This document shows positions 50,444-60,327 of a stretch of DNA of 64,000 bases, in pieces. Position 1 is the stretch's first letter; every line of letters begins with the position of its first letter. Source of the DNA: Fulvia fulva (Eukaryota; Ascomycota; Dothideomycetes; Mycosphaerellales; Mycosphaerellaceae); the NCBI RefSeq assembly GCF_020509005.1, contig NC_063012.1, forward strand, positions 1,302,001 to 1,366,000, in the 5' to 3' direction. The notes beneath the pieces were generated by a model. That model worked only from the letters and a program-made list of their open reading frames with translations. It had not been told where the DNA came from and did not search any database. The position numbers and the translations under genes were made by a program.

Positions 50444-51158
50444 AGCTGATCAGGTAGGATGACTGAAGCAGTTGTAGACAGGCTCGAAGTATAGAAGTAA
50501 TCAATAGACGTTGCATGTAAGCAGCAACATGATCAAAGACTCTTGTTTTTGGTGTCATCACGCGTCTTCATCACGATCTTCTTGACGCACTGCACAGACT
50601 GTACTCGTGCAGCGCAGACTTGTGTGGGATATCGGTACAATGTTCTGAGTGTAGGCAGACGATCATCGGAACGAAATTCCGTCAAGATACCGAACTGAAA
50701 TGTTGTGGTGATGACACAGCAATATCCCATCGACTGTCACCATCGTACATCGGGCAATGATGGTCGTGTCAAGCCGTTTTGTGACCATGTCGCTGTCGTC
50801 CCAGGCATTGTTTCAGCGAATAACCACAAGAACCCTAAGACAACCGCCGCAACACTAGACATCCAATTGCCGACAAGATGTGAAGCGACTGCGCAACATC
50901 ATGATCGCATCAACAGCATGTGTCTAGTCGTCAGACCCTCCATGACCTAGATAAACATGCATTTATTCATGAATACAGTGGGCTGGTAGATGGACTGTCA
51001 CATGCTCGTGGCTGTCCTGTTCATGACGCGGGGCTCTCGTGACGCCGCGGTGTATTGACTTCACGGTAGGAACAACGTTCTTCTTCAGCGTTTGCGATGC
51101 ATCATGCATCAGACCTGTCGTACAGCGGGATGTTGACACGATACACGACACCTCCACG
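50444..51158. other. Intergenic, nothing recognised
   Basis: Sequence between two plus-strand genes. The frame of the next gene is open upstream to 51039, but that part reads as leader. No repeat or regulatory site recognised. Confidence 0.35.
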
Positions 51159-52703
51159 ATGGCGACCGATACTGGATCTCCAATCGCCAACCGCGATGAA
51201 GCCATACCAGTCATCCGCATCCCGTCCCACGATGACGAAGCAGACTACTCGGACTCCGAAGGCTCGGAATCAGAAGAGGAACAGCGAGATAGGAAAAGAG
51301 ACCGACTTGAAGGACACGCGAACAAGATCAAGCACACATGGCAAACATACAGCGGAAGCCCGCAAGCCAGGCAGAGTCTCCAGGACAAACTGCTGTCGTC
51401 CATCATCTCCCAGATCGTCCCCAGCGAAGGCCTCGCAGACGACGATGACTCCACCGACGCACCTCGCAAAAAGGACAGACGCTCCAAGAAATCCGTCAAC
51501 AGACCAGAATTCGGCCCTCGTCTCATGACCTACAACTTCCGCCGCTTCAATGCACGCATAGGCGTCGTCTTCGTCCTCGAGAAGCGCCTCATCCACCTCT
51601 TCTCTTGGAAACGCCCCACCGCAACTCTCTCCTTCCTCGCCGTCTACTCCCTCGTCTGCCTCAAACCCCACCTCCTCCCTCTCATCCCACTAGTCCTCAT
51701 CCTCTTCAGCATCATGATCCCCTCCTTCCTCGCCCGCCACCCAACACCAACCAACGACCCACGCCTCGAGCCCAGTTTCCACGGTCCACCAACCGCAGCC
51801 GCCTCCCGCGTCAAACCCGCACCAGAACTCAGCACAGATTTCTGGCGCAACATGCGCGACCTCCAGAATAGCATGGAAGACTTCTCCCGCCTGCACGATG
51901 CCGCGAACGAATACATCACACCCTACACCAACTTTTCCGACGAAGCGCTCTCCTCAACCCTCTTCCTGGCCCTCAGCGCTCTCAGCATTGCCGCCTTTAT
52001 CGGCTCTCAGTTCGTCCCCTGGCGCTTCATCGCTTTGATAGCAGGCTGGTCCTTAATCTCAGCCTCCCACCCGCGAGTCCAGAAAGTTCTCCTCTCAACC
52101 CAAAATCTCAGCCAACTCTCCCAACACATCGAAATCGCACAGTCAACCCTCCGCTCCTGGATCTCGCAGGACATCCTCCTATCCGAACCACCCTCCATCC
52201 GACAGATAGAGATTTTCGAGTTACAGAAACATCACATCAACTCTGATACGTGGGAATCATGGCTCTTCTCCCCTACACCCTACGACCCCTTGTCACAGGT
52301 CAGGATAGCGGGGAATAGAGCGAAAGGGACTCAATTCTTCGAGGACGTACAAGCTCCGCAGGGATGGGAGTGGAAGGAGAAGAAATGGAATTTGGATTTG
52401 AGGAGTCGGGAGTGGGTGGAGGAGAGGATGATTAGTGGGGTTGAGATTGAGACGGAGGGGGAGAGGTGGGTTTATGATTTGCCGGAGGAGCAAGTGGAGG
52501 TACCGGTGTCGCCGAGGAAGGGTGGGAAGGTTGGAGTGGGAAGGGTCAAGAGTACGCCGAAGAGTGGGTGGGAGGAGTCGAATGGATTGGGAGGGGATAG
52601 GAGAGGGGAGTGGAGACGGAGGCGGTGGACGAGGTTGGTGGAGAAGAGGGCGAGTGATGATAAAGGGAAGGGGAAGGAGAGGGTGTTGAGTGGAGGACCG
52701 TGA
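51159..52703 (+). CDS. Peroxisomal membrane peroxin with dysferlin-like region (PEX23/24/30 family)
   Basis: From ATG 51159 the product has 514 residues. An acidic N-terminus is followed by PRLMTYNFRRFNARIGVVFV and two or three hydrophobic segments (LLPLIPLVLILFSIMIPSFL; ALSIAAFIGSQFVPW; FIALIAGWSLISASHP), as in Pex24p-type integral peroxins. The C-terminal part has paired tryptophan motifs of dysferlin domains: GWEWKEKKWNLDLRSREWVE, GERWVYDLP, GWEESNG and GEWRRRRWTRLVEKR. Such proteins regulate peroxisome number and ER contacts. The coding strand switches from strongly C-rich (51600-52250) to strongly G-rich (52300-52690). I started at 51159 because the upstream frame to 51039 is dissimilar. 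Exact orthologue not assigned. Confidence 0.75.
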   Translation: MATDTGSPIANRDEAIPVIRIPSHDDEADYSDSEGSESEEEQRDRKRDRLEGHANKIKHTWQTYSGSPQARQSLQDKLLSSIISQIVPSEGLADDDDSTDAPRKKDRRSKKSVNRPEFGPRLMTYNFRRFNARIGVVFVLEKRLIHLFSWKRPTATLSFLAVYSLVCLKPHLLPLIPLVLILFSIMIPSFLARHPTPTNDPRLEPSFHGPPTAAASRVKPAPELSTDFWRNMRDLQNSMEDFSRLHDAANEYITPYTNFSDEALSSTLFLALSALSIAAFIGSQFVPWRFIALIAGWSLISASHPRVQKVLLSTQNLSQLSQHIEIAQSTLRSWISQDILLSEPPSIRQIEIFELQKHHINSDTWESWLFSPTPYDPLSQVRIAGNRAKGTQFFEDVQAPQGWEWKEKKWNLDLRSREWVEERMISGVEIETEGERWVYDLPEEQVEVPVSPRKGGKVGVGRVKSTPKSGWEESNGLGGDRRGEWRRRRWTRLVEKRASDDKGKGKERVLSGGP

Positions 52704-53536
52704 GGGAGCGAGGGCCATTGACGAAGTTGATTGCCGCCGAGCGCTTCGACTTCTTATTGCAGCCAAGGCCTTTGCTTGAACGCGCTGGCGTGTAGCTAAG
52801 CAGCAAGGCCGTATTGATGCAGTCGAGCCCGCAGCGCGTCGCCGCATTGAAGTAAATGGCAACCACGGTACCGCACTGCAAGCTTGGTTCAACAACAATC
52901 CCGACACCCTCCCCGCCAGCTACCAAGAGCACCCGAACATCGAAGACGTCAACGAGTGCATGAAGATGGAGTGTCTGAGCAAGAGACAAGGAGAATGGGA
53001 GAATTGGGACAAGGGAGCCTCCGGCGACATGCAAGGCTTGCAAGAAGGCGCATATGCCGTGCGTACCATTGCCAGTCGGATCATTGCGACAACCAATGTC
53101 TGTAGTCTAGGTCTTCGAGATTACGGGCCAAAGCAAAAGCACCGCGCGAGCGCTTCGTGTACGTTACTACTGCTATACTTCCCTTTAGCACGCTGGACGG
53201 TTCAAGCAATAACATGTTCAACGAAGGTGGACGAGGCGCTCGGCGGCAACGAAATTTGTCCACAGCCCTTGGAGGATGGACGGCAGATGATTCGGAGCCT
53301 TGTTCTGAAGCAAGGCGCGAGCGCTTCGTGTAGTTCACCACTGCTATACCTCCCTTTGGCACGCCGGAGGATTCAAGCAATAATGTGTTCAACGGAGTTG
53401 GACGACGCGCTCAACTTTGTCCACAGCCCTTGGAGAGGTGTAGGGCAGATGATTCTGAGCCTTAATCTGAAGCAATAATGAGCTATACTGCCTGCTCTCA
53501 GAAGCCATGTCACTCTTCCCAAGATACTACACCGCC
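52704..53536. repeat. Repeat cluster of a dispersed low-copy family
   Basis: One inverted copy (about 52711-52860) matches 35735-35905. Two direct tandem copies with a 171-bp period follow (about 53141-53313 and 53314-53477; both contain GCGCGAGCGCTTCGTGTA and TTTGTCCACAGCCCTTGGAG). They lie between the stops of convergent genes. Confidence 0.7.
52780..53478 (+). pseudogene. Coding-like remnant running into repeats
   Basis: The frame is open for 233 codons from just after a TGA at 52777 to a TAA at 53476. The first 110 codons look like genuine protein (ALQAWFNNNPDTLPASYQEH, NECMKMECLSKRQGEWENWD, GLQEGAYAVRTIASRIIATT), but the later part is translated repeat sequence. There is no convincing start; ATG 52960 lies inside the coding-like part. 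I do not recognise the family. It may be an exon left from a gene broken by the repeats, or a fragment captured by them. Confidence 0.3.
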
Positions 53537-55779
53537 TCACCACTCCCCCTCTTCTTTCTCCATACTCCTCGGCCTCACCGGCCTCTCCTCCAGATCCTCC
53601 AGCACCTGACCCAACCTCTCAACCTCATCCTCCGCCTCCGGCTCCGGCAAAACTCCCAACTTCTCCAAACCCGGCACAGCCCCCTTTAGCACCATCGAAC
53701 GATCCTCCGGAGTAGGACTTATCTCCCTCCTGCTTCTTCCACGCTCCTCACTCGCACCCCGCTCCATCTCACCCCTCGATCTGGCCGCCGCAGCAGCAAA
53801 GTTCCGTTCATTCGACCTGACGAGCAGCGCGGCGCATTTCTGGGAGTATTCTTCTAGGGTTAGGTCGTCGTTTTGGTGGGCTTCGTAGTATGACCTAGAT
53901 CACAGAAGGTGAGTCAGGGGAGGCGGAGGGCAAGGGAATAGGGGAAGTTGGAGGCTATGGACGTACCGAGAGAGGCCGAGACGCCATTTGTCGAATTCTA
54001 CTGGGTCCTCGGGTTCGCCTGGCCACATTTTGGAGATGGGGGTTGGGGTGCGTGAGGGTTGCGATTCTTCTTCGATGGATTCGGCCTGGGAGGTGTTAGT
54101 GGGTGTTGGGGATAGTAGCGAAGTCGGTGGGTGTGTGAAGGTGAGGGGAGGGGAAATGCAGCGCTGTCATACGTACGATTTCAGCTTGTCGTCGTTCGTT
54201 ACAGCGGTTGAGGAGCGCGGAGCGTTTTCGAGCGTGCTATGATAAAAACAAGTCAGCACATCGCACATCGTATCATCCCCAAGCAACCATCCCTTTCCAC
54301 ACCACCATGCCGGCATCCCCATCTCTCAAGCCCTCAACATACCTCAACCTCGTTAATAATCCCCGCCCTCGCCGCCCTCTCCCAAGACTCAAAAGTCCAA
54401 TCCCTCCACCTCACAAACTCGCCTCCATCCAACGGCTCCCCATTCCACATCCACGGATACCTCGGCCCTGCACTCCCCCTCCTCCCACTCCCACTCGCAA
54501 GCTCCGGCATCATCTCCCCACAAAACTCCGCATGAAAAGGATCAAAGCATGTACATCCAATAGGATGTCCGTTCCGCTTACAACGCGTCTTCCTCACGAA
54601 ATCGTACCACGCCTGCCTTGCTTCCTCGCCAGCCATGGTGATCATGTTGGGACCCGCACACCACTAGTGGACGTCGGGGGGTGGTTGAGAGGAGCTGGAC
54701 ATGTCGGCGGCCATGCGGGCGAGGGTTGTGTCGAAGCCTTTGGCGCAGCCGCCGGCTTCGAAGTGGGCGTGGTTGTGGTCGCGGAGTTGGTAGTCGAGCG
54801 CGTGGCCGCCGGAGGTTCGACGGCGGCAGAGGGCACGTTTCGTGTGTGCGAGGGCGTAGGTTGTGAGGCCTCGTTTGGGGTTGGAGTCGCCGAGGTTTTC
54901 GATCCGGCCAGGGAGAGGAGTGCTAGCCCTTGTGAAGCCGGGTCGGCGTCCTTGTATGTTGTGCGCAGGATCTTTTTCGTCGGAGCTCTCCTCGTTGGGT
55001 TGGACTTCTGCGTCTTGCTCGAGATTGCCTAGACTGTCGTTTCTGCCGTGCTCGATCGAAGGCTGAACTCTGTGCCTTTTGCTCGACTCCGGGGTATCAT
55101 CATCTTCACGCTCACCCTTTTTCCGCTTCCCAGTCTTTGGCTTCGTAAGGTATCGAAAGTTCGGAGACGGCTCTGTCGCTGAAGGTGGAGGTCGCGGTTT
55201 CGGCAGTGACGGCGCGTTGTGGAGATCCCCAGCAGCATCGAGTCTACGAAGCGCGGCGAATCTCTCGTGGTCGTTGTCGACTATGCTCTTCAGCTCCTCT
55301 CGTTCCTCGTGTGTCAGCTGAGAGTCTTTGAGGACCTTTCTGAAGTAGTCCAGTATGTCTCCATATTCATCCATCGCTTCGCGGTAATGGTGCTTCCGAT
55401 CTTTGTGTCTTGCATGCGCAAGCGCTTGTCGGACTCTTGACATTGCGTCTGCAGCATCATCTTCTGGCTCTGGCGATTCTGACGGCTGGGGCGGTAGCAT
55501 AGCCGAGGCTGGTCGTGTCGGAAGTGTAAGTGACGCAGGCGCTGGTATGTGCGAGGGAGATGGCTCTCGCGGGTCGCTTCGTGCAGTGGATGACTCTGGC
55601 AATGCTCTATCAGGAGACGATGGGAGCTCTGGCGGCGCTGTCGCCGGTCGCGATGTTGGCAGTGAGGCATAGCTCGGTCGAGGGGAAGGAGGTGGAGCTG
55701 TCAATGTCTCTTCGCGCGATGGTGCTAGAATTGGTGGCGCGGATGTAGGCTTGGGATAGTCGTTTTCTTCCATGGTCAA
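53537..55779 (-). CDS. Hypothetical protein of four exons with in-frame TAG
   Basis: Exons on the minus strand are 55779-54343, 54236-54177, 54085-53967 and 53894-53537; all introns are GT-AG and phases match. Exon 1 starts MTMEENDYPKPTSAPP, then a Pro/Ser-rich region, a charged helical part (YGDILDYFRKVLKDSQLTHE) and a Cys/His-containing part (GGHALDYQLRDHNHAHFEAG). At codon 372 (54664-54666) there is a TAG. The same frame continues at once with WCAGPNMITMAGEEARQAWY and RCKRNGHPIGCTCFDPFHAE. The downstream exons add SYYEAHQNDDLTLEEYSQKC and an acidic end. Only 18 nt separate the stop from the next ATG, so two independent genes are unlikely. Either a nonsense mutation, readthrough, or sequence error. 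No family recognised. Confidence 0.6.
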
Positions 55780-56011
55780 TATTGATGTGATGCTTTCTCC
55801 CTAAGATGTGCTCGGAAAGTACAACGCGCGTTGACGAGAGGTCTTGAACCCGAACTTTCTCGAGAGAGGGACGCACGCATGGTGCACTGCGCTTGCAGTA
55901 CTTACAGTACCTCCCAGGGATCCACGATGTGAGAAAGCAGGAATGTATAAAAGGATTGTTGTTTCCTACGCCTGGACGCCATCGCTAAAGCAGGCACGAC
56001 CGACTGAACCT

Positions 56012-57877
56012 TTAAATTATCTTGTCGACCCATCTATCAAAGACTCCTTTCCCTTGAAAGTCACTCTCTTCCTCCTCCCAACCTCGCCGTTCTATGCGTC
56101 GTCTGGCGTTGTATGCTCTTACAAACTTCCAGGCTTCTGTATCAGCTAGGTTCCATGCTTCGGTGATCTCTCGCACTTGCTTGGTGGCTTTGGTCGTGAG
56201 CGCCCTCCTAGTCCCCTCGAGCAGTGTTCTCTCATTCTGGAGCTCGGCTTCCGAGGGTATTGGCCCATCTCCATACTCTGGAGAGGGTAGCTTGGGCCTG
56301 CGCTCGGGCCCTGGCACCGGGGTTTCGCTCTTGCCAGAAGGAATGATCTCTTCGCGAGGAAGCTTGAACCCAAATATCCAGTCAAGCTCTTCCAGGTCCT
56401 TTTCGCTGTCTTTCGAAAAGGGCCGCTCGGCTGTCAACCACAGCGACCTTGAGCTGCCGTACTCGGACGCGATGGCGTCCTTGAGCTTTGGGAGGCGTGA
56501 GAACGATGACACACCGGTCCCCAGGAGCTCTTTCGTCGCAGCTTGAATCCATACATCGCGGTCAGTCTCTCTCCGAATGTATTGCAGATCCATGTTGTCT
56601 TTTGACTTGATCATGCTCTGCATAGTGTACGGATGCGGCACTGTTGCGATGGTGAAGAGCTCGCTCTCATTTCTGTAGACCTTGGAGTAGCTGAGCTTCA
56701 CGGTGTTGCTGACACACGTCTTGCATTTTGGCCGATTAGGCGGACAAGAACTTGGGATGTGTGTGACCGGACACGACGTGAGATTCAGCGCGATGTCCTC
56801 AGCGGCTTCGATGAGTGCCGAAGTGTGCTCGGGCAGTGGCTTGAGTATTGTGATGCCTTTCGAGAAGGTGTTTTGCCACGTCAGGTGCAGATGGCTGTTG
56901 ATCAAATCGGGGAGCAACTTCAGAGCTTCACCAATAGCTTTCGCCTCGAGTCGTTCCTTGATTAGAGTATACTTGGCTTTCAGCACTTCCAGACCATAGT
57001 ATGCAATGGCATCGTGTTTCGAGTCCACCTGTACAGTATCTGGCGGAAAGGCCTCATCGATGTACTTGACTCGCTTCAGTGCTGGTGAGTTGACCGCCTC
57101 CTTCAGCGCAGCGTCTACATCCTCTTTCGACCCGATAAACAGTCCATTGCCGAGCCCTTCGTATCGTGTAAGTGTAGGATACTCTCCACGCCGCAAGAAA
57201 GCCAGCATCGGGTCATCGTAAGCTGCCATGGGTAGTGCTAGCCAGTTGGAGAGTATGCCTGTGCCCATGTTGCCCCACGCCAGCCATCTCATCAGCTCAT
57301 TGTCCAGCGCTGTTTCCAGCTTCAACTGCTGGACAATGCGGTATAGTGGGTTGTTCATAGCTTCAGACTTGCTCAGCACAATTGGTCTGAAGCCTTGTGC
57401 CCACCAAGCGCGACGCCATAGTTGTATAAGATCCTGCTCGGCTTGTTTGCTTTGCTCATCCTTTCTCCTTGTCGAGACATCGTAGTATGTGTAGATCCGC
57501 GGTCGTTCGGGGAGCGGAGGAAGTACTGCGCGTTCCTCATCGAGAGTGGTATCGCTGCTGAAGGGATTCCTCCACGACCAATCTGCAAACCATTTCGCCT
57601 CCCCACTCGTGCTATTCGATTGTTCTGGTGGTGGCTTATGCGCCGGAGCGCCTAATGGATTCGGTATGTGGTCCACGATCTGTTGTGCTCCTTCTACTGC
57701 ATGATGTACGCCGTCCTGTAGTTGGGGACCGTATGGTACTTTCTCGAGGTAGGGATCGAAGTCATCTGTGCCTGAGCGGCCTAGGAAGATGATGCATATT
57801 ACGATGAAGACCGCAAGAGATGCTACGATCTGGAGTCGGCGTGGAAGGTAGGAGCATACGTTGAGTCTCGGAGGCAT
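56012..57877 (-). CDS. Type II membrane protein, possible Golgi/ER luminal enzyme
   Basis: From ATG 57877 (an in-frame ATG lies at 57913) the product has 621 residues. Residues about 14-33 form a single signal-anchor helix (LQIVASLAVFIVICIIFLG) after a short basic N-terminus, so the rest should face the lumen. The body contains IYTYYDVSTRRKDEQSKQAE, RAWWAQGFRPIVLSKSEAMN, MRWLAWGNMGTGILSNWLAL and a Cys cluster (SCPVTHIPSSCPPNRPKCKT). The layout and the phrase FRPIVLSKSEAM with later ML-AFLRRGEYP resemble glycosyltransferase-like proteins, but I see no firm DXD motif. The C-terminus is charged and helical. Specific function not assigned. Confidence 0.6.
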   Translation of the reverse strand: MPPRLNVCSYLPRRLQIVASLAVFIVICIIFLGRSGTDDFDPYLEKVPYGPQLQDGVHHAVEGAQQIVDHIPNPLGAPAHKPPPEQSNSTSGEAKWFADWSWRNPFSSDTTLDEERAVLPPLPERPRIYTYYDVSTRRKDEQSKQAEQDLIQLWRRAWWAQGFRPIVLSKSEAMNNPLYRIVQQLKLETALDNELMRWLAWGNMGTGILSNWLALPMAAYDDPMLAFLRRGEYPTLTRYEGLGNGLFIGSKEDVDAALKEAVNSPALKRVKYIDEAFPPDTVQVDSKHDAIAYYGLEVLKAKYTLIKERLEAKAIGEALKLLPDLINSHLHLTWQNTFSKGITILKPLPEHTSALIEAAEDIALNLTSCPVTHIPSSCPPNRPKCKTCVSNTVKLSYSKVYRNESELFTIATVPHPYTMQSMIKSKDNMDLQYIRRETDRDVWIQAATKELLGTGVSSFSRLPKLKDAIASEYGSSRSLWLTAERPFSKDSEKDLEELDWIFGFKLPREEIIPSGKSETPVPGPERRPKLPSPEYGDGPIPSEAELQNERTLLEGTRRALTTKATKQVREITEAWNLADTEAWKFVRAYNARRRIERRGWEEEESDFQGKGVFDRWVDKII

Positions 57878-58536
57878 CGTATACGCGTCTCTTAGAGCTG
57901 GCCAGCAGCACAAGGCCGTCTATCACGCCCTCACCAGAAGCTACGAAGTCCTGATCTTATATCGTGTCTTGATCGTTTCGCGATGGTCTCTCCGGATCCG
58001 CTGCGCTGCTGGGTGCTCTGTGGGATTACTATGTGATTCGACGGGATAGGATCCTGGAAAGAAAGACGACAAAGACAGTAGTATTGTACACAGAAGTCAA
58101 CAGGGTGACACGTAGAGGAAAAGGGAGTCGGACAGTACCAAAGCTGAACAACATGATCATCTTGCTCTCGAGGAAGAATACGCGGCTTGGTGGACCCCTG
58201 TCGCTGTCAGCCACAAGTTTCGCGCCGAGTATCGAGACTTCCTTCCCAATGACTATTCTGCTCTCTGCACGCGGCGGCAAGATCGAAGCTATCAACAGCA
58301 AGAGCGCCTGCTGCTTGCACATGACGTGCACGAGCGCCTGCCGTGACACTTGACGCCTCACAAACAGTCGAAAATGATGTTCCGACACTTTGGGCCTTAA
58401 TCGTGCACCACCAGGATAGAACTAATAGCCATATCAAGATTGGGGACATGATATCTATATGACCTGACACACGAGGGCATCTTTCATCTCAACAGTCTCC
58501 ACCTTCATACCCATTCTGAAGATCAGCCAAAGCACT
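57878..58536. other. Divergent promoter region, nothing recognised
   Basis: Lies between the type II membrane protein gene (minus) and the four-exon gene (plus). Open frames in it are short, overlap on both strands and lack coding character. Confidence 0.35.
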
Positions 58537-60065
58537 ATGAACGCCAGCAGCTCATCAGCAGTACCTTCAAAGACAAAATCACCCAAGAGCCCGGAGTCGT
58601 TCGATTCACTCAGAAGACGCAACACAGCGGCCGAAGTTCTGCAAAGCTACGAGAAGCTAAGTTGGCTCTCGACATCGCGTTGCGAGGTGAGTGATTTGTG
58701 GCAAGGTCATACTGTCATCCCGCTAATACACTTTTCAGTCCATCGTGCAAACTCGTGCTCATTTCCAGCGTATCGTTGCAGGATTCGGCGACTTGACACC
58801 CGACGACATCAAGTGGAACGAAGATTTCACACCCCATCCAGGAAGCAAGCCGAGCAAGAAGGTAAGTGACGCTGCATCAGTGCCATCCACCGTGCTGCGA
58901 GGCCGGATTTCTCCGAATGCAATGCGCTTCTCACCGCCAGCGAGCTTTGAACTACTGGCACGTTCATTAAATTCTTGCTGATGCTCTGCTATCGTAGGGC
59001 AAGGAGCGTGCTAGTCTCGGTGGTTCCATGTCTGGACCATCTGATACTGGTGGCAGTGGCAAAAAGGACAAGGGTAAGAGCCGACAGAGAGGAAGTACCG
59101 AGTCTGGATCTCACGAAGATGCTCGTACACAAGCCCAACAGCAGCCGAACAATGGCGCAAGCAGAGGTTAGCTACTTGCTGCACCGCTACCAGCACCTCA
59201 AGCAACAGCACTAGATCTGTGCGAAACAGTTGCCCAAGGCTTGGGGTATCCACCACGCGAACAGGTCCGCGCAGCGACTCTCCATGAAACCCCAGAAGAG
59301 CTGGCGACACTGCCACTGAGGCCTTTGGAGCCACCGTGGCCGCCTCTAGATTCCACGCTAGCATGGGTGATCTCCACCAAAGGCACTCTGCCGTCCTCAA
59401 CTAGTTCTTTGCGCCGGAATGAAGAACTGCGAAGATCCTTCGATCCCTACCTTGTGCCGCACGCCGTGCCGAGGGCATCTTCCAGATAGCAACGAAGACA
59501 AGTCGGGCATCGTCGCTTCCCACGATCCTTCATGGATGTGCTCTTGGAGGAACAAGAAAAGGCGATGCTGTTGCAGGAGCAACAAGAAAGAGAGCTGAGA
59601 CGTCCAATGGGAGTCGCTCGTCGGGGTATGTACGAAAGTCCATGTCTGTGTCTGGCCAAATCACCACCGCCCGGCTACCCTTACGTCGCAGACTCCCGTT
59701 TAGTTCCAAATTCGCCCTTGCAGTATCATACACCTGTGCCCTCGCGTGGCGCTGATCGTCCCCACAACCAGGCAGGCAACGCTCAGAATAACGGACACCT
59801 GAGATGGGTAAAGTCTTGGTCGGAAGCTCAAAGCACGGATACAGAAACGAGACGGGTCATCAAAGACGAGGTCAATCAGGAGGACATCAAAAAGGAGACC
59901 AAAGACGAGATCAAGCACGAGATCAAGAACAAGATCAAGGACGAGATCAAAGACGAGGTCAAAGACGAGGTCAAAGACAAGGTCAAGCAGGAGGATATCA
60001 AAAAGGACCCAGCTTCAGACTCGGAGGAAAGGATGAGAGGGGAAGTTGGATGGAGTTTCTTGTGA
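58537..60065 (+). CDS. Hypothetical protein with charged-helix repeat, in-frame TAG
   Basis: Exons are 58537-58686, 58739-58861, 58998-59166 and 59215-60065; all introns are GT-AG with matching phases. Early sequence is RRRNTAAEVLQSYEKLSWLS and QRIVAGFGDLTPDDIKWNED, which looks conserved. The middle is low complexity, then LCETVAQGLGYPPREQVRAA and TLPLRPLEPPWPPLDSTLAW. At codon 239 (59487-59489) a TAG is followed directly by CAA. The same frame then gives RRQVGHRRFPRSFMDVLLEE and a Gln/Glu-rich helix. The end is a K-D-E-(I/V) repeat encoded by a 12-bp minisatellite. Without the stop the product would be about 520 residues; with it, 238. No family recognised. Confidence 0.58.
59901..59984 (+). 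repeat. Coding minisatellite, 7 x 12 bp
   Basis: Seven consecutive 12-bp units close to AAAGACGAGATC, differing at a few positions, encode K-D-E-I/V repeats. Flanking imperfect units extend it on both sides. The peptide alternates Lys with Asp/Glu and would form a single charged helix. Confidence 0.8.
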
Positions 60066-60327
60066 TTCGTGATTATTCATACATATCACGCACGGTGCGT
60101 CTGCAATGCCTTTGGGCCTGCAATGTCTGTAGAAGTGTATGCTAGTGTACAATGGATGGGATGGAAATCCCTTCGAATGCCTTCTGTATTCCCCACATTC
60201 GTGTATGAAGGTTGATGACCGTGATACTCTCCACAGTAGATCAGCCGATGTTCGGCAGTGTAGATGAGCCGCATCAAGCGGCGTTCGCAAGCATGTAATG
60301 TAATGTAGTGACATCAGACCGACGGCA

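Noticed and set aside
51300..52700. Strong C-rich and G-rich runs as a sign of horizontal transfer
   Set aside because: The same switch appears in several unrelated native genes, so it is a property of this genome.
52293..52907. 204-codon minus-strand frame
   Set aside because: Most of it is antisense to the peroxin gene; the remaining part is repeat sequence.
59842..59995. CRISPR-like repeat
   Set aside because: Units are contiguous 12-mers in a coding frame with no spacers, in a eukaryotic genome.
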